Assembly (NCBI GenBank): GCA_947474165.1
Contig: CANJHO010000004.1
Coordinates: 1 to 57,441 of the forward strand
DNA from: Legionellaceae bacterium
GTDB taxonomy: Bacteria; Pseudomonadota; Gammaproteobacteria; Legionellales; Legionellaceae
Direction of reading: 5' to 3'
DNA length: 57,441 nt
Position numbers and translations under genes: made by a program. Below the pieces are notes generated by a model. That model saw only the letters and a program-made list of their open reading frames with translations. It was not told the origin of the DNA and did not search any database. Positions 36,062-47,562 of the stretch are shown here, one piece after another (the first letter of the stretch is position 1; each line of letters begins with the position of its first letter).

Positions 36062-37903
36062 TCATGATCCTAATAATTGTGGCAACCCATTTTTAAATTG
36101 GCCAAAGGCAAGGGTGCGGGCTATTTGTTGTGATGAATTTAAAGAAAGCACACCAGTTTTATCACTCACGCCCATTGAGGGAAATAATAATAATTGGTTG
36201 AGTTGCGTGCTTAATGCATAACTATCCATTCCTAAGGCATACAAGCGGTTGTAGCTATTCAATGGCTCTGGCCAATTTTTATTGCTCATTGAGTGTGTAA
36301 ATACCCACGGCATGTCAGAGAAAATAATCCCATTCAGATCGCGGTCCTTCATGGCATCGGTATTTCCTGCATAGACCATTGAGGTCGCATAAACAGGGAC
36401 ATCGCCTGCATAATAGTATTTTAACAAGGGCATGATTTGCCGTGCTTTGGATGGGTAAGCCACCATGAAAATCACATCAAAATCTCGACGTCGACTCGGT
36501 GTCATTTCAATGTGTTGCCCTACTGCTTTTTTTAACAGCTGCAGACGGGCCTCACTGTTAGAAATCTGTAAAAAATCACGCATCATGGCATTGGTATCGT
36601 CATTTGAACGATAATGCAAGGTATCCACAACAGCGCCACCACCATGTCGCCATTGGCGTTCAAATGCTTTGATGACCTCATCACCCCATGCGCCATTGGG
36701 GGCGATGACCAGGGCGCGACTTAAGCCTTTTTGGCGGGCTTTAAGGGCAACTTGCTCTGCTTCAACATTTTGTGACAGACCCAAAAGGTAGGCCCCTTGA
36801 TTCGGCTGGGGTTCCACATCATTTAACAATAAAGTGGGCACGGGATGATCCATTGCAGCAACACGGGCAACATTTGCTTTCATTAAAGGACCCACAATAT
36901 AATCGGCACCCTCAGCAACTGCTTGTTGATAAATAGCTTCTACATTGGCCGCATCGGTATTGTAATAACTTATTTTTGCCCCCACCGTCCCATGGTCTGC
37001 CTCGCGCGCTGCCATAAAACCTTCTTTAATGGCAAGACCTGGGCCTGCTAGGGGGCCTGTCAATGGGAGCATTAATGCAATGTGCTTTGGTTGGGAAAAC
37101 AGGTGCGGAGCACCCCCTTCACGAGGGGAGGCCAAAACGGTGTTACCCGGATGCGTTGGGTGGTTTTTTTGCCACTGGTAGACCTCATCTTGCATCAGGT
37201 GCGGGTTATTGGTGGGGATTTTTGCAATGTCTGCTAATTGTATCCAGCCCTCTAATGTTGAACCTTGAGGCGCCTCTACCTTGAGGGCCTCAAGCGCTGG
37301 CAGCGCGATGCTTGTTAGTGTCGACCACAAGGCACGATGGTTATTTATTTTAGAGGCCTCATCGGGCAATAAAGGCTCCAGTTTAATCCGTTCAGTCACG
37401 GAGTGTGTGAGATTACCCACAGATTGATAGGCTATAGCCCGTAACTCGTGGTATTGAGCTTGATAATATATCGGCAAATTGTTAATATCTCGGACAGAGT
37501 CGAGTTGGGTCATCGCTGCGTGTGGCTGTTCACGCAGCAACTCAATTTTAGCCAACAATAAGGGCTTCTCATTGGCGTTGTCTGCTGGTAGATTCTCTGT
37601 TTGCGATAGCAAGGTATGCCCTTCGCGCCATTGGCCCTCATCAATTAATCGGCCTGCGGCCATCATCATCAAGGCTTGCTGATCGCTACCGGTCTTATTT
37701 TTTGCAGACGCGAGGTAGGTTGTTGCTGGCAGGCTAAAGGGGCTCGCTAATTGATGATGAGCCGGTTGTGCCGGGAGATCCGTTACATTCATGCATTGCG
37801 AGAGTAAAATGACACAAATCGTCAACCCTAGTTGTTTTAAGGTGCGTAATATTAACAAGATAACAGCCTTTCCGCTGAGCAAGAATCGAAGAGGATAAAC
37901 CAT
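36062..37903 (-). CDS. lpoA: Penicillin-binding protein activator LpoA
   Basis: LpoA is an outer-membrane lipoprotein that stimulates PBP1A. The protein of about 613 residues has a signal with lipobox LLSQC, an N-terminal TPR-like half (about 50-240) and a C-terminal half of periplasmic-binding-protein fold beginning KHIALMLPLTGPLAGPG. The ATG at 37903 overlaps, head to head, the ATG of rsmI (37902). A TTG at 37858 has a better ribosome site (GGAAAGG, 8 bases) and gives an ideal 20-residue lipoprotein signal, so it may be the true start. Pairing with rsmI is a conserved gammaproteobacterial neighbourhood. Confidence 0.88.
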   Translation of the reverse strand: MVYPLRFLLSGKAVILLILRTLKQLGLTICVILLSQCMNVTDLPAQPAHHQLASPFSLPATTYLASAKNKTGSDQQALMMMAAGRLIDEGQWREGHTLLSQTENLPADNANEKPLLLAKIELLREQPHAAMTQLDSVRDINNLPIYYQAQYHELRAIAYQSVGNLTHSVTERIKLEPLLPDEASKINNHRALWSTLTSIALPALEALKVEAPQGSTLEGWIQLADIAKIPTNNPHLMQDEVYQWQKNHPTHPGNTVLASPREGGAPHLFSQPKHIALMLPLTGPLAGPGLAIKEGFMAAREADHGTVGAKISYYNTDAANVEAIYQQAVAEGADYIVGPLMKANVARVAAMDHPVPTLLLNDVEPQPNQGAYLLGLSQNVEAEQVALKARQKGLSRALVIAPNGAWGDEVIKAFERQWRHGGGAVVDTLHYRSNDDTNAMMRDFLQISNSEARLQLLKKAVGQHIEMTPSRRRDFDVIFMVAYPSKARQIMPLLKYYYAGDVPVYATSMVYAGNTDAMKDRDLNGIIFSDMPWVFTHSMSNKNWPEPLNSYNRLYALGMDSYALSTQLNQLLLFPSMGVSDKTGVLSLNSSQQIARTLAFGQFKNGLPQLLGS

Positions 37904-38774
37904 GATAGAGACTTCAGCAAGCACTCCCGGCACGCTTTATATTGTCGCGACCCCTATCGGGAATCGGGATGATATTAGTTTACGCGCATTAAGCATTCTC
38001 CAATCCGTCGATTTTATTCTTGCAGAAGATACCCGTCACTCAGGGCAGTTATTAACGCTATTAGGGATAAAAAAAGCAATGATTTCCCTTCATGCCCATA
38101 ATGAAGCGAACAAAAGTGATGAAATGATGGGTTTGCTTTTAAATGGCAAATCTTGTGCGCTTATTAGTGATGCAGGCACACCACTTATTAATGATCCCGG
38201 TTTTACGCTGGTCCGCCTTGCACAATCGGCAGGTATTTCAGTGGTTCCAATCCCTGGCGCCTGTGCCTTGATTGCAGCCCTCTCAGCTGCAGGTGTTGCC
38301 TGTGACACGTTTACATTTTGTGGATTTTTACCTGCAAAACAAACAGCGAGACAACAAAAACTGGAATTCCTTCGTCAGCACGAACATACCCTGGTCTTTT
38401 ATGAATCAACCCATCGTATTTTAGCTTGCATTGATGATATTGCTCTTGTGTTTGGGGCTTTCTGTGAATTGGTTTTGGCAAAAGAGCTAACGAAAACGTT
38501 TGAGCGGTTTGTGTCTGGAAATCCTGGCACCGTTAAAGAATGGTTATTAGTCGATACTCAGCATATCAAGGGGGAGTTCGTCTTGATTATTCCTCCCCGA
38601 GCCCCCATTAAAGAAATCATGGAGCATTTTCGTGTGCTATCCATTTTACTTAAGCACTTACCTTTGAAACAAGCAGTCACCATAGCCTCTGAGCTCACCA
38701 AAGCCCCTAAAAATGAGCTTTATGAGTGGGCACTTAAAAACAAGGGGACTGATATGAATGACAGCAGGAGTTAA
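37902..38774 (+). CDS. rsmI: 16S rRNA (cytidine1402-2'-O)-methyltransferase RsmI
   Basis: RsmI methylates the ribose of C1402 in the decoding centre of 16S rRNA. The 290 residues show the tetrapyrrole-methylase fold with LYIVATPIGNRDDIS, AEDTRHSGQLL, LISDAGTPLINDPG and PIPGACALIAALSAAG. The ribosome site AGGAT is 6 bases before the ATG. It is divergent from lpoA with overlapping initiation codons, and the astacin gene follows after 3 bp, so the two may be co-transcribed. Confidence 0.95.
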   Translation: MIETSASTPGTLYIVATPIGNRDDISLRALSILQSVDFILAEDTRHSGQLLTLLGIKKAMISLHAHNEANKSDEMMGLLLNGKSCALISDAGTPLINDPGFTLVRLAQSAGISVVPIPGACALIAALSAAGVACDTFTFCGFLPAKQTARQQKLEFLRQHEHTLVFYESTHRILACIDDIALVFGAFCELVLAKELTKTFERFVSGNPGTVKEWLLVDTQHIKGEFVLIIPPRAPIKEIMEHFRVLSILLKHLPLKQAVTIASELTKAPKNELYEWALKNKGTDMNDSRS

Positions 38775-38777
38775 GCG

Positions 38778-39584
38778 ATGAGGCGTTTTTTTATCACGGT
38801 AATTATTTTTTCTAGCCTCCTTAGCCTATGGACGCCCGCGGTTTTTTCGGGAAGTTTAGGCCAGGTAACGCTCATGGATCAACGGCTTGGGCCTCGCACT
38901 ATCACTTATGAAGCAACGGATCATTATGCAGTCAGTGAAGGGGATATTATTCTAGGTAAATTAAGCCATGGTGGGCTCTTAAAAGCATCTATTTTGTATA
39001 AACTGGGCGGTAATTTTTGGTTTCATGGGATTGTACCGTTTGAATTGGCTGAAGAGCTGCCTTTTGCAACCAAGTTGGCTGCATTGCAAGCCATTACCCT
39101 TTGGCAACAGAAGTCCAACGTCAGTTTTGTTGAGGTTACTTCAAAGAATCGTGACAATTATCCTGATTATCTTTCATTTATCCCCGCAAGTGGCACGACC
39201 TGTGCCTCATACGTTGGGAAACAGAAAGGGCGCCAAGTTGTTTTATTGGCGCCGCGCTGTAATACCATGAATACCGTGCATGAGATAGGCCACGCGTTAG
39301 GGTTATGGCATGAACAGTCCCGTGCGGACAGGGACAGCTATATTCGGATTGCTTGGGAAAATATCGATGAAGATCACCGCTATAATTTTGAACAGCATTT
39401 GACGGATGGGCGAGACTATGGTGAATATGATTACCAATCGATTATGCATTATCCACCGGATGCTTTTTCAAAAAATGGGGAAAAAACAATTATTCCTTTA
39501 ATGGATAATGTAGAAATTGGTCAACGACGGCATTTAACTGAAAAGGATATTGCGGCCGTTAATGAGATGTATCCGACCAATTGA
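38778..39584 (+). CDS. Secreted astacin-family (M12A) zinc metalloprotease, LegP-like
   Basis: This 268-residue protease has a Sec signal peptide (about 1-24) and the astacin signature HEIGHALGLWHEQSRADRD, with zinc ligands H168, H172 and H178 and catalytic E169. The Met-turn SIMHY with its Tyr ligand follows at about residue 222. C142 and C161 can form the usual disulfide. Astacins are rare in bacteria; Legionella pneumophila LegP is one and is reported as a Dot/Icm substrate. Homology to LegP is likely from the family and context, but translocation is inferred. The ribosome site AGGAG lies in the end of rsmI. Confidence 0.9.
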   Translation: MRRFFITVIIFSSLLSLWTPAVFSGSLGQVTLMDQRLGPRTITYEATDHYAVSEGDIILGKLSHGGLLKASILYKLGGNFWFHGIVPFELAEELPFATKLAALQAITLWQQKSNVSFVEVTSKNRDNYPDYLSFIPASGTTCASYVGKQKGRQVVLLAPRCNTMNTVHEIGHALGLWHEQSRADRDSYIRIAWENIDEDHRYNFEQHLTDGRDYGEYDYQSIMHYPPDAFSKNGEKTIIPLMDNVEIGQRRHLTEKDIAAVNEMYPTN

Positions 39585-39589
39585 CGGCA

Positions 39590-41320
39590 TTAGCATGCAA
39601 TCATTGGTATTTGTGCAAGATCGGCATCGCGCTCATCATCACGCAGAGCCTTCACGCTTGAATCATTCGGGTTTACCGCTGGTGGGGTAGGCGAACCTCG
39701 ACTCTCGTTGTAAATATAGCCCACCGCCAATACGAGGGCGCCTGGCCAAAATACAGCAAAGGCTGTGACCATGACGAGCGGCATGACTGTATTTTTAGTC
39801 AGGGTGGTATAAAAAGCCCATCGTGCATCACTTACGGCTTTGGCCGCTGCTTCAAGATCCTCGCCTGGTGCCAATTCCTGACTCAGTGTCGCTTTTTTAT
39901 ACTCTTGATATTTGCCCGATGAAAGAAACATTGCAACCGCCACGGTGCAAGCCAATAGGCTAAAGGTTGCCGCTGTTGCGGGGATGAGAAAAATGAATGA
40001 GGCTGAAAAACCACACATTAATACCAATGCCGCACCGGTAAGAAACCATAATTTAGCACGATTAGCACCCCACTCAATATCAAGTTCAAGTTGTTGCTCG
40101 CGCAATACTGAAAGGTGTTGTTCAATTTGTTCAGGCGTCAGTGTAGTAGAATTCAGATAAAATTGTTGCTCGAGCTTAAATTGCTCTGTTTTAAGCAAAT
40201 AAGTCTGCCTATCCATCAGGTACCGCGCCATCAGGGCCATCGCATCGAATAACAAAAATACAGCGGTTAACTGAATAGCAATGGGGTCAGATAAATAACC
40301 AAAATTACATAGGGTATTCACAATAGACCAAGCCAAATCATTATAAAGCTCAAGACAGCGCTCATATAGTTCTTGTTTTAATCGTTCGGTTTTTGTTCGA
40401 GACTGCTCTTTTTCCGTTGAAACGAACCACACGTGTTTTGCGATTTCACAGAGAATGATGCACAATCGCAGCTCAAAAAGGCCCACACTTAAAAGATTAA
40501 ACAATCCATTGGGGGCATTGATCATTGAAACCAATGCGGTGACGTCAATCGGCATATGAATTAAACGAGACAAGCTTTCTATCCATTTGAGTTCGGTAGC
40601 CAAGACCAACGACTGTTTCACAGCAAGCCGACTGAACACAAATAAAATACGATAGAGATTGATAAAACCGAGCCATGCTCGTATAGCAGAGGTATGTTGA
40701 AGGGTATCGAGCAGATCAACAATGGCGGCACTCAGTTGTTGAGCGATGCTGCGTTCGATATGCTTGCGCTTTGTTTGCTCCTCGAAGCGCTTGTGCTCGA
40801 GGCGATATTCAAGCTTTTTTCTTAACTCATAATATTTAGCCGCTTCAACAGGGTTTGAATAGGCATCATCTAGGTAATAATTTTCCAAATCAAAGCAGAG
40901 GGAATAACAATGAGCCCAGAAGGCCTCTCTTTCTCTTCCATTCTTCAGGAGGGCTGCGTATAAAGTATTAAATTCTTGCACGATCAACGCGCGATGTTGG
41001 GCTACAAAGTGAAATCCATTGTGGCCTTGTTGCGTTGTTTGCCTCAAAATATCAGCAAAATCCGTGTTCTCGCCTTGTATCAGCCGATTGGAACCATCTA
41101 AGAATTTATAATTATAACGACGTTGAAAACTAAAGCGTTCTAGGTATAATTTATTTTTTTCTAATGGTCGGTCAGCAGGCAGAGGCGTCAGTGCCAATCG
41201 GTATCTGGAGTGATTCCTTGCCAAGGGGATGAGGGATGCATCTTTTTGCGATTCAATTGATGAAAAAAACCGCTGTTTGTCTTCGGAAAAAGTTTTAGCC
41301 AATTGAGAATCAACCATCAT
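39590..41320 (-). CDS. Large unknown protein with coiled coils and membrane helices (effector candidate)
   Basis: I do not recognise this 576-residue protein. The N-terminal 120 residues are soluble (KNKLYLERFSFQRRYNYKF, LIQGENTDFADIL). A charged helical part follows (about 160-200), then several hydrophobic helices between about 215 and 375. A helix pair at about 425-475 and a C-terminal pair at about 510-545 follow, then a polar tail with DERDADLAQIP. The acidic tail would suit a Dot/Icm C-terminal signal, but that is weak evidence. Start codons at 41320 and 41317 follow GGGGGC. It converges on the astacin gene (5 bp apart). Confidence 0.65.
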   Translation of the reverse strand: MMVDSQLAKTFSEDKQRFFSSIESQKDASLIPLARNHSRYRLALTPLPADRPLEKNKLYLERFSFQRRYNYKFLDGSNRLIQGENTDFADILRQTTQQGHNGFHFVAQHRALIVQEFNTLYAALLKNGREREAFWAHCYSLCFDLENYYLDDAYSNPVEAAKYYELRKKLEYRLEHKRFEEQTKRKHIERSIAQQLSAAIVDLLDTLQHTSAIRAWLGFINLYRILFVFSRLAVKQSLVLATELKWIESLSRLIHMPIDVTALVSMINAPNGLFNLLSVGLFELRLCIILCEIAKHVWFVSTEKEQSRTKTERLKQELYERCLELYNDLAWSIVNTLCNFGYLSDPIAIQLTAVFLLFDAMALMARYLMDRQTYLLKTEQFKLEQQFYLNSTTLTPEQIEQHLSVLREQQLELDIEWGANRAKLWFLTGAALVLMCGFSASFIFLIPATAATFSLLACTVAVAMFLSSGKYQEYKKATLSQELAPGEDLEAAAKAVSDARWAFYTTLTKNTVMPLVMVTAFAVFWPGALVLAVGYIYNESRGSPTPPAVNPNDSSVKALRDDERDADLAQIPMIAC

Positions 41321-41442
41321 GCCCCCGAGAAACAAAAAAACAAACAGACCGTTAAAATTAATACCTTAACATTCACAACACCAATTGACAAGCTTTTTTG
41401 TATTTATTTTTTGCATATTGCGTGGCGGGGGGCTGGTTTTTA

Positions 41443-41607
41443 CAGCAATTCCTGCCCTGCGTCAGAATTCAATGAGCAAGCGGTTAAGCTTAGATGGTTT
41501 TCGCAATCCTTTAACCTTCTCGCTACGTCTTCTACTGCTTTTTCTAGGTTTAAAAGCCATCTAAGCTTAACCGCTTGCCTGCACTGAACTTTTTGGGCGA
41601 GTTGCTG
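41443..41607. mobile_element. MITE with 9-bp target duplication (family A, copy 2)
   Basis: The 165-bp element begins CAGCAATTCCTGCCC and ends GGGCGAGTTGCTG. Its arms match copy 1 at 18925-19104 (for example TCAATGAGCAAGCGGTT and GCTTGCCTGCACTGAAC) while the central 60 bases differ. Flanks TGGTTTTTA (41434-41442) and TGATTTTTA (41608-41616) form a 9-bp duplication with one mismatch. It fills most of the 41321-41655 gap; the rest shows nothing. Confidence 0.85.
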
Positions 41608-41655
41608 TGATTTTTATCAAGGGATAGAATGCCTCTATGCTTGAACGAACACGCC

Positions 41656-42864
41656 CTAATATAAAAAACCAAAATAATAAAGTGGTATCATCTGAGGGCC
41701 TGAGATAAGCGTATCATCTTTAACTAAAAATGCCTGAGCTTGGGATTTGACTTGGTGTCTTGTTTTATTTTTTCCACCCACTTCAAATAGGATGTCATGA
41801 ACTACAAAATCACCGATGTCACTATAAAATACGTCATGCTCTGCGTGACAAAGTGATTGCAGAAAGAATAGTTCTCGAACAGCACCTATCTCTAATATAG
41901 AATTGATTTTGTTGGATAGGGCATAATGTAAGTTAGTATTCTCAATGAATATTTTTTCAGGTTTTCGTAATATTTGATTTCCCTTGGCATTAGCAAAAAT
42001 AAGACGGATTAAATTTGTTTCATGTAAGATAGTTAAATAATTAGAGGCTGTTTTATCATCAATGCTCAAGTTTTTTGCTAAATTATGTATGGATAGTTTT
42101 CCGGGGGGGATAGTAACAATAAAACCTAAGATTTTTTTAAAGTGATGAAGGTTTTCCGTTTTTAACTTATAAAAATTTGCAATGTCTTCATAGATGGTTT
42201 TATCGATGACCCGTAATAGTTTTTCGTAGTAACTTAATGGATCTTCAAGCATGAATGGATAAAATCCATTTTGTAAAAAATCCTGAAAATAGCCTTTTAT
42301 CTTATTAATATGAGGAAAAACTCGATCAAGTTGTTGGGTGTTTTCCAGTAGTTCTGTAAGCAAAATGGGCTGGATCTGCAGTGATGCATGAAAGTTCAGA
42401 TATTCTCTAAATGACATACCAGCCAAATGGTATAATTTAGCTCGGCGAGATAAATCGTAACTTCCTTTGACTAAATCTAAACTGGAACTGCCTGAAAAAA
42501 CAATGCTAATGTTTGGGAATCCATCATACAAATTTTTTATTTCCTGATTCCAATTGGCATATTTATGAATTTCATCAATAAAAAAAATGCTCACCCCTTC
42601 AGTTAAATATAAATTTTCAATAAACTCATATAAGCTGACCCGCTCAAAGTAAATATGATCAGCGGATACATATATCGTATTGTTTAAATTAGGGTAGTGT
42701 TCTTTTATAAATTGTAATAATAATGTGGTTTTGCCGACGCCTCGTGCACCGATTAAGCCTGTCAATCTATTGCTGGTATTAAAGGAAGCAAATAAATACC
42801 GGTGAAAATCCATGCTGACTTGTTCAACTAGCCGATGATAAATGAGCCTCAACGAATTTATCAT
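41656..42864 (-). CDS. AAA+ ATPase with DUF4143 domain
   Basis: This 402-residue protein has Walker A GARGVGKTT (39-47), Walker B FFIDEIH (94-100) and a sensor-like SGSSSLDL. A winged-helix part follows (SIHNLAKNLSIDDKTASNYL). The C-terminal DUF4143 half carries the nuclease-like FEVGGKNKTRHQV. Such ATPases are widespread in accessory regions and often scattered by transfer; their role is unclear. The gene is AT-rich relative to the atp operon beside it. No partner gene is adjacent, and a repeat follows on its upstream side. Confidence 0.85.
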   Translation of the reverse strand: MINSLRLIYHRLVEQVSMDFHRYLFASFNTSNRLTGLIGARGVGKTTLLLQFIKEHYPNLNNTIYVSADHIYFERVSLYEFIENLYLTEGVSIFFIDEIHKYANWNQEIKNLYDGFPNISIVFSGSSSLDLVKGSYDLSRRAKLYHLAGMSFREYLNFHASLQIQPILLTELLENTQQLDRVFPHINKIKGYFQDFLQNGFYPFMLEDPLSYYEKLLRVIDKTIYEDIANFYKLKTENLHHFKKILGFIVTIPPGKLSIHNLAKNLSIDDKTASNYLTILHETNLIRLIFANAKGNQILRKPEKIFIENTNLHYALSNKINSILEIGAVRELFFLQSLCHAEHDVFYSDIGDFVVHDILFEVGGKNKTRHQVKSQAQAFLVKDDTLISGPQMIPLYYFGFLY

Positions 42865-42983
42865 TTAGACTGCACTCCAATTTATTTTGTATTTTTTATG
42901 AATATAGTCGTAAATATATGAATATGCAAGGCATCAAGGGGGGATCAAGCAGGGCTGCCCCATCTAAAGTGATGTTTATTTGG

Positions 42984-43129
42984 GCGCTTGATCAATCTAT
43001 TTGGAGGGGTGGCGTGGTGGTCTTTGTTTTTCACGCGGAGCTTGCGAGCATGTAAAACAAAGACCACCATGACAGGCCCCCGACACGCCGTGGCTGATTA
43101 GGACCTGGCGGAATGTGGGTAATGATAAG
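42984..43129. repeat. Truncated copy of the 8265-8536 element
   Basis: Bases 42984-43126 are the reverse complement of 8268-8410 with 3 mismatches in 143. The right end keeps the AATGATAAG terminus; the left end lacks its terminal repeat, so only half of the element is here. An internal hairpin pairs GGTGGTCTTTGTTTT with AAAACAAAGACCACC. It lies in the 42865-43279 gap, which also holds the two hairpins at 43138-43274. Confidence 0.8.
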
Positions 43130-43137
43130 GGTCCTAC

Positions 43138-43166
43138 CCGGTCACTTTTGTTACCGATGTGACCGG
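43138..43166. repeat. 8-bp inverted repeat downstream of the atp operon
   Basis: CCGGTCAC (43138-43145) and GTGACCGG (43159-43166) form a GC-rich stem. No T-run follows on either strand, so it is not a standard terminator. Confidence 0.4.
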
Positions 43167-43235
43167 GGCTGACCGTTTACGAAATTTTGTTTCTCTTGCA
43201 CTTAAAACGCTGTGTGTTTATCACGCTTTTTTCAT

Positions 43236-43274
43236 GCCCGGGAATCACTGGTCAAGGACAAGCCATTCCCGGGC
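43236..43274 (-). terminator. Strong hairpin just after atpC
   Basis: GCCCGGGAAT (43236-43245) is exactly inverted at 43265-43274, 5 bases past the atpC stop. The minus-strand sequence after the stem is A-rich rather than U-rich, so it may protect the mRNA end or act with Rho rather than terminate by itself. Confidence 0.5.
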
Positions 43275-43279
43275 GTGAA

Positions 43280-43702
43280 TTACTTCAGCATTCGCCTGGC
43301 CTTTTGGATGGCACGGATCTGGGCTACTGCCCGGGCAAGCTCCATTGAAGCCAGCGAGTAATCCAGTTCGGCCCCTTTGTTAGCGATGGCTTCCTGGGCG
43401 CGATCTTTTGCCGCAATAGCGGCTGCCTCGTCGAGACTGTCAGCGCGTTCAACGGCATCAGCCAGTACCGTAACGTAGTAGGGTTGTACTTCTAACATGC
43501 CGCCTGAAACATAGTATACGACTTGAGTCCCTCCTGGGAGGGTGACACAAATCTCACCTGGTTTTAATATCGTTAACAAAGGGGCATGCCCGGGGACTAT
43601 CCCTATTTCACCCAGCGTACCGGTTGCAACCACCATTTCAACGACACCAGAAAATATTTCCCGCTCTGCGCTAACAATATCCAAGTGGGTTGTAATTGCC
43701 AT
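43280..43702 (-). CDS. atpC: ATP synthase F1 subunit epsilon
   Basis: Epsilon sits in the central stalk and can inhibit ATP hydrolysis. The 140 residues start MAITTHLDIVSAEREIFSG and contain ATGTLGEIGIVPGHAPLLT and a C-terminal helical hairpin ending RAIQKARRMLK. The ATG at 43702 matches the family start. Another in-frame ATG at 43717 overlaps the atpD stop (ATGA) and would add five residues. It is the last gene of the leftward atp operon. Confidence 0.95.
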   Translation of the reverse strand: MAITTHLDIVSAEREIFSGVVEMVVATGTLGEIGIVPGHAPLLTILKPGEICVTLPGGTQVVYYVSGGMLEVQPYYVTVLADAVERADSLDEAAAIAAKDRAQEAIANKGAELDYSLASMELARAVAQIRAIQKARRMLK

Positions 43703-43713
43703 ATCGGTTTGCC

Positions 43714-45968
<2,255 letters not shown>

Positions 45969-45991
45969 AGTCTTGCTTCACCTTTATGAGT

Positions 45992-47545
45992 TTACCAGCT
46001 ACCTGTGCGTTTAAATTCAACAACAGCGGCTTTCAATTCAGCCTCAATGGAATCATCATAAGCGCCTGCTTCATTAATTTTATGCATCAAAGCTGCGTGT
46101 GAGCTGTGCATATAACTTTGCAGGGCTGCCTCAAATAGACTGATTTCAGAAACAGGAATGTCATCCAGATAGCCTTTCTCAGCCGTGAATAACGACAAGG
46201 CCATTTGGGCAACTGAATAAGGGGCATATTGTTTTTGCTTCATTAATTCAGTGATGCGTTGACCTCGTTCCAATTGCTTCCGGGTCACATCATCTAAATC
46301 AGATGCAAACTGTGAAAAAGCTTCTAATTCACGAAACTGTGCCAGTGCGAGACGTGTCCCGCCCCCTAATTTTTTCATGATTTTAGTTTGAGCGGCCCCA
46401 CCGACCCGTGATACAGATAAGCCTGAGTTAATCGCAGGCCGAATGCCTGAGTTAAACAAATCAACATCAAGGAAAATCTGACCATCGGTGATTGAAATAA
46501 CGTTGGTCGGAACAAACGCTGACACGTCACCAGCCTGTGTTTCGATAATAGGTAATGCGGTCAGCGAGCCTGTTTTTCCTTTGACCTCGCCTTTCGTTAA
46601 TCGCTCAACCTCAGCAGCATTAATTCGTGCAGCTCGTTCAAGGAGGCGTGAATGTAAATAGAAAATATCCCCAGGGTAGGCTTCACGACCAGGTGGGCGA
46701 CGTAATAATAAAGAAATTTGGCGGTAAGCCCAGGCTTGCTTGGTTAAATCATCATAAACAACCAAGGCATCTTCACCACGCTCCATAAAATATTCGCCCA
46801 TTGCACATCCGGCATAGGGGGCCAAAAATTGGAGGGCTGCAGAGTCTGCCGCACCGGCAACAACAATGATGGTGTGCTCGAGCGCACCGTGTTCTTCAAG
46901 TTTTCTGACCAAGGCCGCAACCGAGGAGGCTTTTTGTCCGATGGCCACATAAACACAGACAACGCCTGTGCCTTTTTGATTAATAATGGCATCGATGGCA
47001 ATGGCAGTTTTACCTGTTTGTCGGTCACCAATGATCAGCTCACGTTGTCCACGCCCAATAGGAATCATCGCATCAATGGCTTTTAATCCAGTTTGTACGG
47101 GCTGGTCGACTGACTTACGAGCAATAACGCCTGGCGCTACTTTTTCAATTGGGGAAAGGGTGTCGGATTCAATCGGGCCTTTTCCATCAATAGGGCTACC
47201 CAATGCATCCACCACACGGCCCAATAAGGCACGGCCCACAGGGACTTCTAGGATGCGTCCTGTGCACTTTCCCTTCTGGCCTTCAGACAAGTGACTTGCA
47301 TCACCCATGATGACCGCACCGACGGAATCTCGCTCCAGGTTCAATGCCAAGCCATAAATACCACCAGGAAACTCAATCATTTCCCCTTGCATGACATCAG
47401 CGAGGCCATGTAAACGGACGATCCCATCTTTTACGCTGACGATGGTGCCTTCATTGCGGGCTTCTGAGACCACTTTAAATTGTTCTATTTTATTTCTGAT
47501 TAATTCGCTGATTTCAGATGGATTTAATGCGATTTGTTCTGACAT
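45992..47545 (-). CDS. atpA: ATP synthase F1 subunit alpha
   Basis: The non-catalytic nucleotide-binding F1 subunit has 517 residues, starting with the helical [20 protein letters not shown]. It has Walker [24 protein letters not shown] and [14 protein letters not shown], and the DE-rich C-terminal domain. All parts are complete. It follows atpH by 17 bp. Confidence 0.97.
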   Translation of the reverse strand: MSEQIALNPSEISELIRNKIEQFKVVSEARNEGTIVSVKDGIVRLHGLADVMQGEMIEFPGGIYGLALNLERDSVGAVIMGDASHLSEGQKGKCTGRILEVPVGRALLGRVVDALGSPIDGKGPIESDTLSPIEKVAPGVIARKSVDQPVQTGLKAIDAMIPIGRGQRELIIGDRQTGKTAIAIDAIINQKGTGVVCVYVAIGQKASSVAALVRKLEEHGALEHTIIVVAGAADSAALQFLAPYAGCAMGEYFMERGEDALVVYDDLTKQAWAYRQISLLLRRPPGREAYPGDIFYLHSRLLERAARINAAEVERLTKGEVKGKTGSLTALPIIETQAGDVSAFVPTNVISITDGQIFLDVDLFNSGIRPAINSGLSVSRVGGAAQTKIMKKLGGGTRLALAQFRELEAFSQFASDLDDVTRKQLERGQRITELMKQKQYAPYSVAQMALSLFTAEKGYLDDIPVSEISLFEAALQSYMHSSHAALMHKINEAGAYDDSIEAELKAAVVEFKRTGSW

Positions 47546-47562
47546 GAAATTTATCCTCTAAT

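Noticed and set aside
41656..42864. Defence island around the AAA/DUF4143 ATPase
   Set aside because: The ATPase stands alone between a repeat and an unknown gene; no second defence gene is adjacent.
43177..43192. GTTTACGAAATTTTGT after atpC resembles the palindrome at 50453-50469
   Set aside because: A match of about 15 bases with one indel is expected by chance in 57 kb on two strands, so I do not link the two sites.
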